64,000 bases of DNA from Cryphonectria parasitica EP155 (lineage: Eukaryota; Ascomycota; Sordariomycetes; Diaporthales; Cryphonectriaceae), in NCBI RefSeq assembly GCF_011745365.1, contig NW_024468910.1, positions 2,446,068 to 2,510,067 of the forward strand. The letters are read 5' to 3'. The position numbers were made by a program, and so were the translations under genes. Of this stretch, positions 58,410 through 64,000 are shown in pieces (within the stretch, counting starts at the first letter, position 1; each line of letters starts with the position of its first letter). Under the pieces are notes generated by a model. It did not search any database, was not told where the DNA came from, and saw nothing but the letters and a program-made list of their open reading frames with translations.

Positions 58410-61400
58410 TTGTTGCTGCATAGACACTGCTGCTTTGCTGCGCCGGATGAGCTATAGCCGTGGGGATTGTGCTCATGGTCAACAAGCGCCTCGGATCACA
58501 ACCGACCAGGTCAAACTCTGCCATGCGAGTGCTCGGTTGTTCACCTCTTACCTGTCAGCATTCCAACCGCCTGTCTCGCTTCTCTTTTCTAATTCGCAAC
58601 CCCCAACGTCGCGTGGTCTCTATGACAGGCCTTCGCACAGTTTCAGCCTGGGCTGGCAGTCTTCCTGGATCCTCACCACCAACACCAACGCTTTCACTTG
58701 CCCTCACCGAAGTTGTCGGCCGCCACGCAAACGCGAGGTGCCCTTATCTGTCAGAGTCAACAAAAAGGCTCTTTTGTCATCAGGAGTTGCGGTGAGTCTC
58801 GGTGAGAGTCCAGCCGCATTGGGGATGAAGGATTCTTCCGCCTACATGCATGGTCACTTTTCACCCTTTGCAGAGGCAGTCAATGTAAGATGATGAAAGA
58901 TGTCATGGTACATTGTTCCAGGACCTTTGTTCTGTGCAGAGAATTTATTACTCTGTGCCAGGCAGAATTTGCACTTTGCCTTTTCCCCTGCCCTTCCTTT
59001 TACCCGTTCTTCCTCTTTTTTTCCTGGTCTGGTGGTCTTCTTTTCTTGCACTGTTTTGGTGTTGCTGACCTGACTTTGGATGACAAAGTTCACTGATACC
59101 TTCCCTTACAAGCCTTGTAAGCCATGGGGCGCTCCAGGCAGTCATTCTCACCTGCACTTTTGCGAAGAATTTTTTTCTTTTTTTGGAATTACCACAATCG
59201 CCTGCGTTTTTTTAAAAGCAGGCAGGCTATGATGAATCCTAAAAACCACGGTCATACATGTCGTGGGTAACGGATGCCTCGTTACGTGAAGGTGAGGCAC
59301 ACCTTCTCAAAGAAGATGCTAGACTGACGAGTTACGCCACGCACGCCGATCAGACGCGGAGAAGTGTGTAGTTCCAGCTGCACTGGTCCATAGCGCCTTA
59401 CAAATCAGGACTTCGGTCTTCCTTTTCTTCTTGCTCTGTGGTTTTCATTTGCCTTGTCGCCTTTATATCTCACTCATCGCCCCGAGTTGTCCAGGGGCAT
59501 TTCTCGAACCTCCCCTCCCGGGCCCAGCGGCCCCACCCATCTTTGGCCCACCCTGGACCAGCATCAATCCTTCGTTCCCTGAAGGTTTCGGTCTTTCATC
59601 CCCTCTAAGCTTGAGGAGCGCGGATTCATGTGGCAGTCAATTGGAAACACATCACCCAGAAAAATCCTTATGTTCCTTCTTAGTGGAAGTCGGGCGCGTC
59701 TGGGGTCCTTCATTGACGCAGAGTTGAGGCTCAAGCCTAACTGGTGGTGATTTTCTCAACTCTATCCTGACTTGCAAGACCATAACCAGCCGGTTAAAAT
59801 CTGTTCCTGATTATGAGGGCCACCCCCCGCCCCTCCATTTTCCCTTCAACCCAGATTTTCGGTTCAAGCATGCACCAAATGGGTCGTTCTTTGGATACAT
59901 CAGCTGCTGGGAACAGATACCGTCACCCATTGATGCGACACACACTTCTCCTGCCTGTACACAAGCATTGCATTTGAAGGCATGACTGGGGGAGGTTTTC
60001 CATCTACTATGTTATTCATGGCTCTGTTGCTCTAGTACGCCCTATTTCGTCAGTAGGCGTCTAGCTAGGTTACAATCAGCTGAGCGTGGTGGTTCGCATG
60101 TTGTTAGCGTTGCAGCCCCCCCTCCCTCCCCTCTCCTGCCTTATCTACTTGATTCACACCATGTTCTGAAGTATCCTCATTTCGGGCAGAAGGCTCTAGA
60201 GAGGGCGTGTATCATATTGCATACATCACAACGGCTTCGGACCGAATGAGGGGTTTTCTTTCTTCCCGTCTTCTTTCTCTCATCTGATACACCTTTCCGA
60301 CCTCATTCACCTGCACGAACCCTTTCAATGAATCAGCAAACCAGAGCTTTAAATGAGCAAGGTCTCGTTCCTGAGTGAGATTTTAGGCAATGGTTTCAAC
60401 CCCCATGACAGGTGACTTGAGCTGTGGCTGTCAATGACCTGAGGGCAGGCTCAGTGCATCTCCCCACCACCGACTGCTGTCTGGCTCCTAATGCGGGGGT
60501 GTCAGGATGACTGTGCTCGTAACCAACAAAAGAAAAAGGAAATAAACCACCAACCCAAACACCTAGCCACCCAAGGGGTGGCCCCCATACTGGGCTGCTG
60601 GGTTGCATACTTCAATACAAACATGGACGATAATCCATGGATGGTCTGAAGCTGGCTTTGCCTTGTTTCTTCTTGACGGAAAGATCTTCCGGACATCGCG
60701 CCTGGCAGAGACCCCTGACAAGCACTGATCGAGTGTGCATATTGGATGACTTCATTCAGACCCTGTCTTTACGTTTTACAAAGTCGGTCCCGTTGCATCA
60801 ACGACGCAAAGCCTTATCTGCTAGCGAAGGGACAACACTCTGTGACGTACTTGATGGTGCATACATACCTGAGACATTGTATAAGGTGTCTTTCTGCATG
60901 TTTCTGTCCTCGAGATCGGACCTGTAGGAGGCTTCAGAACCCTCTGCTCGTGATGTCCCCCATCTCCCATGACCAAAGAAGAGCATACCATGATAACCAC
61001 GATGGTGGTGATGATGATGATGGCTGGGGGTCACAAGCCACCAACATCATTACGTCATGAGATCATTATTGCCAACTTGGCCCTCTTCTTCTGCACTTGG
61101 ACTCTCTTGACTTTGTCTATGTCACTATGATTTTTATAACACGGCTGTGCGGAGTCAGCCAGTCCTAGCCCTGGTGTGTGGAGAATGGTGATGGTGTGCT
61201 CGCCCTCCAGTATGCCCTTTCTCCATGCCGCGCTTCGGGGCTGCGATCAAGCACATCTTGAAAGAAAATTCGGAGAGGGGTCTGGAACATTTCTGGAAGT
61301 GTACTCCGTGACCTGCACTTTGTTACTGCCCCGATCTGGTCCACATCGTTGCCTTGTTTGCGCCTGTCGATCAACTACCTTGTTTTGTATTGGCATGCTT

Positions 61401-61990
61401 ACCACCTACAACTTGTAAAGTATGAGATATGACGAGTATTCCACAACCTCCTTGCGCTGAGTAAGTTGAAGAACTATAGTGAGATAAACTCCAAATTAGA
61501 AGGCGAAAGAATGGGATACACACCTAGAGCTGTTTATCTACCTTCTCGGAAGGATGTGCACATACCGCCCAGCTGTTGAGAGGAAAAAAGTTGAGTGAGG
61601 ATAGTCTGCATGGAGAATATCCTTCAGCTCAGTGAGGCCCTGAAAGGGCGAGCTGCGTGAGGAATGAGCCCTCAGTCTCAACATCCGCATCTGTTGTCTT
61701 GCATGTAGCTTGCCTGCGTCGAGAGGTGGAGAGGGTGAGTCGCCTTTCTAGAGAGAATGTGAAAATGATGATTCAAAACCTGTTATTATAATGTGACCAA
61801 AATCAAGCAACCAAAGAAATCCGCTACTATTTTGTACTGGCACACTGAAATTATGGCCATCATCACCGAGCACAGAAAAATGAATGAATAGAAACACAAT
61901 GGAAAAGAGAGACATCAAAGACCGTCAATGTACATATGTACAACCTGACACAATGTACTCGGCAACCTCATCAATCCACCACACACAAAG

Positions 61991-62006
61991 CCCCCCCCCC
62001 CCCCCC
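61991..62006. repeat. Poly(C) tract, 16 nt
   Basis: Cytosine run about 630 bp downstream of the Est1-like gene. Confidence 0.9.
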
Positions 62007-62591
62007 AGGAAAAACATATATTTCATACCTACTTTCAACCCTTTATTTCAGGCTTTTTGTTGACTATCTAATAGAGATAAGGGACCAAGGTCTCAGACAG
62101 CCTGTCTCTAGGTAGTTGATAGCCCCGTGGCTCAATCATGGGCACTAGTCGGGGATATCTGAAGATCCGCTCTGGCCAAGGCCGGGAAGTCTTGAGAGCG
62201 AGCAATCAGCTCGTCCTGAAGGGACGTTCGTTCCTGGAAGCAGAATGGCCCTGAGTTCTGTTAGCTGGTTGTCGTAGTCAAATCCAACCAAGAGGCCTTA
62301 CACGAGGAGTCCACCTGTGCTCTAATAACCAGAGCTAGATCTCGGACGTGGAGAGATCGGAAACACCATTCGGGTCCAAAAGATTGACAGAAACACACAA
62401 AAGCAGATGCCAGCTCCCGGGGCTCCTGGAAGTTCCTCGGAAGACTCCGGGTCCACGGAAAGTGTGTACCTCCTCGGGGAAGCGCCCAACGCTTAATGTC
62501 TGCAACCAAATAGAATTTACTCACAAGGACATGGTCCAATCCTGGTCGCCACGAAGGATACCACTGCTGAGCGAGAAGCCTAGGTTGAGGG

Positions 62592-62667
62592 CGCCTCACC
62601 AATGGTGGTCGAGGGTGATGACATTATTCCAGCTCAGTCATCGCCCTCGACCACCATTGATGAGGCG
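62592..62667. repeat. 31-bp inverted repeat around the stop codon of the Est1-like gene
   Basis: Left arm 62592-62622 and right arm 62637-62667 are reverse complements except at two positions, separated by 14 nt. On the gene's strand the first arm holds the last ten codons (ending MVVEGDD), the TGA stop begins the loop, and the second arm is 3' UTR. In RNA one mismatch becomes a G-U pair, so a long stable hairpin is predicted. Confidence 0.9.
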
Positions 62668-64000
62668 TCCTCAGCCTCTGATTTGGTAAAGTCCTCAGGC
62701 TCTGAATCGGCCATCTCATCAGTCATTGTAGCCGTGCTGTCTGTGGTAGATGCCCTGGCGATTCTGGGCAACGTCTTGGGAAGGCTACCATGTACAAGGC
62801 AACCTGCTTGATGACTGAGTACATAGCTGCACTGATATTGTTTAGATTCCTTGTCGTATATGATCCATTTCCGGAAAGATGCCAGTCTGCGGCCGAACCA
62901 GAGAACCCGCGTGCGCCGGTGCTCTCTCATGGATGGGAGCTCGAAGACCTTCTCATCTTCCTCGAACTTATCCGAGTTGAACCAATCGTCCGGGTACAGG
63001 CCTTCTACCCACAGGTGGCCTCGCATGGTCCAGTCCTCGGGAAGTGGTCTCTCGGTAGGGCGGGGGAACTCCTCTGACTCGGTGCGTTCGAGGTCTTGAG
63101 CATCAACAACAAGCAGATTCAAGAGCCGAGTGACCTGTGCCCATGGGAAGCGATCCTCGAGATGCTTCATGGCGGATTCGTTCTGGGCCATGTGATACAT
63201 GTAAGCGAGTCGGACGTGTAGATAGCTCATGATGTTGTTATCGCCATAGCGGTTGAACATGACTTGGTCGCAATCTTTGACGAAGTCCTGAATTATGCCG
63301 AACATCTCAGAGGGGACAGGTTCGCCGTCCGTTTCCGCGCTATCAGCTTCCGAGCCATCCATGGGCACATCTCCCCCAGCACTCCCAGTCTTCAGAGTCA
63401 ATGCGGCTAGAATGACGTTCTTATCTCCCTGTGCATTGGCATCTGTCTTGCCGTATTCCAAAATCGCATTATTGTTGGAGATTGCGATTTGACCGCCTAT
63501 TGTATTCCAGCCTTTAGCACATCGCGAGATTGTGGGATCAAGGCGCGCAATGAATTCAGTCTTGGTTGTGTTATAGTCGGCCATCATTTGGTCCTTCGGC
63601 TGGGGAAGCGGCTTCTCCTCCTCGTTTGTATTGGATACAATGAAAAGGATGGCGTGGGATTTGACAAATGTGAACTCCAAAAGTGGCAACTGATGCTGGT
63701 TGTTGTTCAAAATGGGATCGAAAAGCGTGAGAATACTATCGCGTGCTGATTTGAACGGATAGGCGACACACAGACTCTTGGAGTAATAGAAGAGCTGCTG
63801 ATAAGCGTTCGGCCTGGATAAGATCGCAAGATGATGATAAAGGCGGCCAGTCGTAGGGGCTCTATCGCTAGCCTTTGCGTACCAATGCCTACTGACACCA
63901 GTCCAAATCTCCCTATCGCGAATATCCTCGTCCTCGATAGCCATCCGGTATCTGCCGAGATCTCCCAGGCACTCAATCCAAGTATCTTCGAAAGACGGAA
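62634..64000 (-). CDS. Est1/SMG-type telomere and RNA-binding domain protein, 5' part outside the window
   Basis: The frame is open from the window's end to the TGA at 62634-62636, giving at least 455 C-terminal residues. The start is missing; the ATG at 63944 is internal, since conserved sequence precedes it (FEDTWIECLGDLGRYRMA). The blocks DREIWTGVSRHWY, KASDRAPTTGRLYHHLAIL and FYYSKSLCVAYPFKSARDSI are hallmarks of the Est1 DNA/RNA-binding domain (14-3-3-like TPR region), shared by yeast Est1 and by SMG5/6/7 of nonsense-mediated decay. C-terminal parts include VLWFGRRLASFRKWIIYD and an acidic Ser/Glu-rich tail. No PIN nuclease domain is visible. Fungal relatives are usually annotated only by this domain; telomerase recruitment or mRNA decay cannot be decided. 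The last codons and 3' UTR form an inverted repeat. Confidence 0.88.
   Translation of the reverse strand, partial: PSFEDTWIECLGDLGRYRMAIEDEDIRDREIWTGVSRHWYAKASDRAPTTGRLYHHLAILSRPNAYQQLFYYSKSLCVAYPFKSARDSILTLFDPILNNNQHQLPLLEFTFVKSHAILFIVSNTNEEEKPLPQPKDQMMADYNTTKTEFIARLDPTISRCAKGWNTIGGQIAISNNNAILEYGKTDANAQGDKNVILAALTLKTGSAGGDVPMDGSEADSAETDGEPVPSEMFGIIQDFVKDCDQVMFNRYGDNNIMSYLHVRLAYMYHMAQNESAMKHLEDRFPWAQVTRLLNLLVVDAQDLERTESEEFPRPTERPLPEDWTMRGHLWVEGLYPDDWFNSDKFEEDEKVFELPSMREHRRTRVLWFGRRLASFRKWIIYDKESKQYQCSYVLSHQAGCLVHGSLPKTLPRIARASTTDSTATMTDEMADSEPEDFTKSEAEDASSMVVEGDD

Larger units (their letters stand above)
52345..62633. other. 10.3-kb gene-poor region
   Basis: Largest stretch without a supported gene. 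Many frames are open on both strands but overlap in several phases, mostly lack ATG starts and have no domains (for example 54570-55289 minus, 55864-56406 plus, 58435-58893 plus). A small spliced frame candidate is at 53723-54034 (see findings). Repeats: a TC microsatellite at 57559-57589, G16 at 58394-58409 and C16 at 61991-62006. No rRNA, tRNA or complete transposon seen. Confidence 0.5.

Noticed and set aside
62261..62602. 113-codon frame on the minus strand just after the Est1-like stop
   Set aside because: Could be read as an extra exon, but no splice site pair joins it in phase, the start is not ATG, and part of it is the inverted repeat arm.
1..64000. CRISPR array, rRNA, bacterial operon signals or intact transposase/reverse transcriptase genes
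   Set aside because: None seen: no regularly spaced direct repeats, no dispersed 5S rRNA match, and no transposase or RT motifs in any frame I read.

Overview
The window reads as chromosomal DNA of a filamentous ascomycete (Pezizomycotina, most likely a sordariomycete). The evidence is the gene families present (Pbs2-type MAPKK, SUR7/PalI-family protein, fungal P450, Est1-type protein, small cysteine-rich secreted proteins), introns of about 50-140 bp with GTRNGT-like donors and CTRAC-like branch points, CT-rich leaders, and genes on both strands with no operons. No rRNA, CRISPR array or intact transposon was recognised. Species cannot be fixed from the sequence alone.

Left part (1-38 kb) is an ordinary gene-bearing region. 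In order: a siroheme synthase/uroporphyrinogen-III methyltransferase (+), a Pbs2-type MAP kinase kinase (-), a PIN-like auxin-efflux-carrier-family membrane protein (+), a PNPOx-like flavin-fold protein (-), the biotin-carrying subunit of 3-methylcrotonyl-CoA carboxylase (+), an arylsulfotransferase-like secreted protein (+), a BAS2-like small secreted cysteine-rich protein (-), a membrane-anchored kinase-like protein (+), a Caps_synth-type glycosyltransferase (+), an exonuclease III/AP-endonuclease-like protein (+), a second spliced cysteine-rich secreted protein (+), a cytochrome P450 (-), a SUR7-like membrane protein (-) and a single-pass membrane protein with about 16 Lys-Ile-Asp-x-Pro-Gly hexapeptide repeats (+). 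Two of these, the secreted cysteine-rich proteins, only appear after splicing, because each has a short signal-peptide exon.

Right part (38-62.6 kb) is gene-poor. In about 24 kb I can support only a C2H2 zinc-finger protein with a Gln/Ser-rich N-terminus, a disordered Ser/Gln/Tyr-rich protein, a short multi-exon protein of unknown function, and a tRNA-Ile(UAU) with a 38-nt intron. The rest is intergenic or degenerate sequence with homopolymers and microsatellites. The window ends inside an Est1/SMG-type DNA/RNA-binding-domain gene (62634 to beyond 64000, minus strand), whose stop codon lies in the loop of a 31-bp inverted repeat.

The genes do not form an obvious single pathway. The assimilatory sulfate/nitrate cofactor gene, osmostress MAPKK and leucine-catabolism gene are housekeeping. 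The secreted, P450, glycosyltransferase and sulfotransferase genes between 19.7 and 32.3 kb look like accessory secretome/secondary-metabolism genes, but no biosynthetic core enzyme (PKS, NRPS, terpene synthase) is present. Coordinates of spliced genes were worked out by eye from reading frame, splice consensus and family resemblance.
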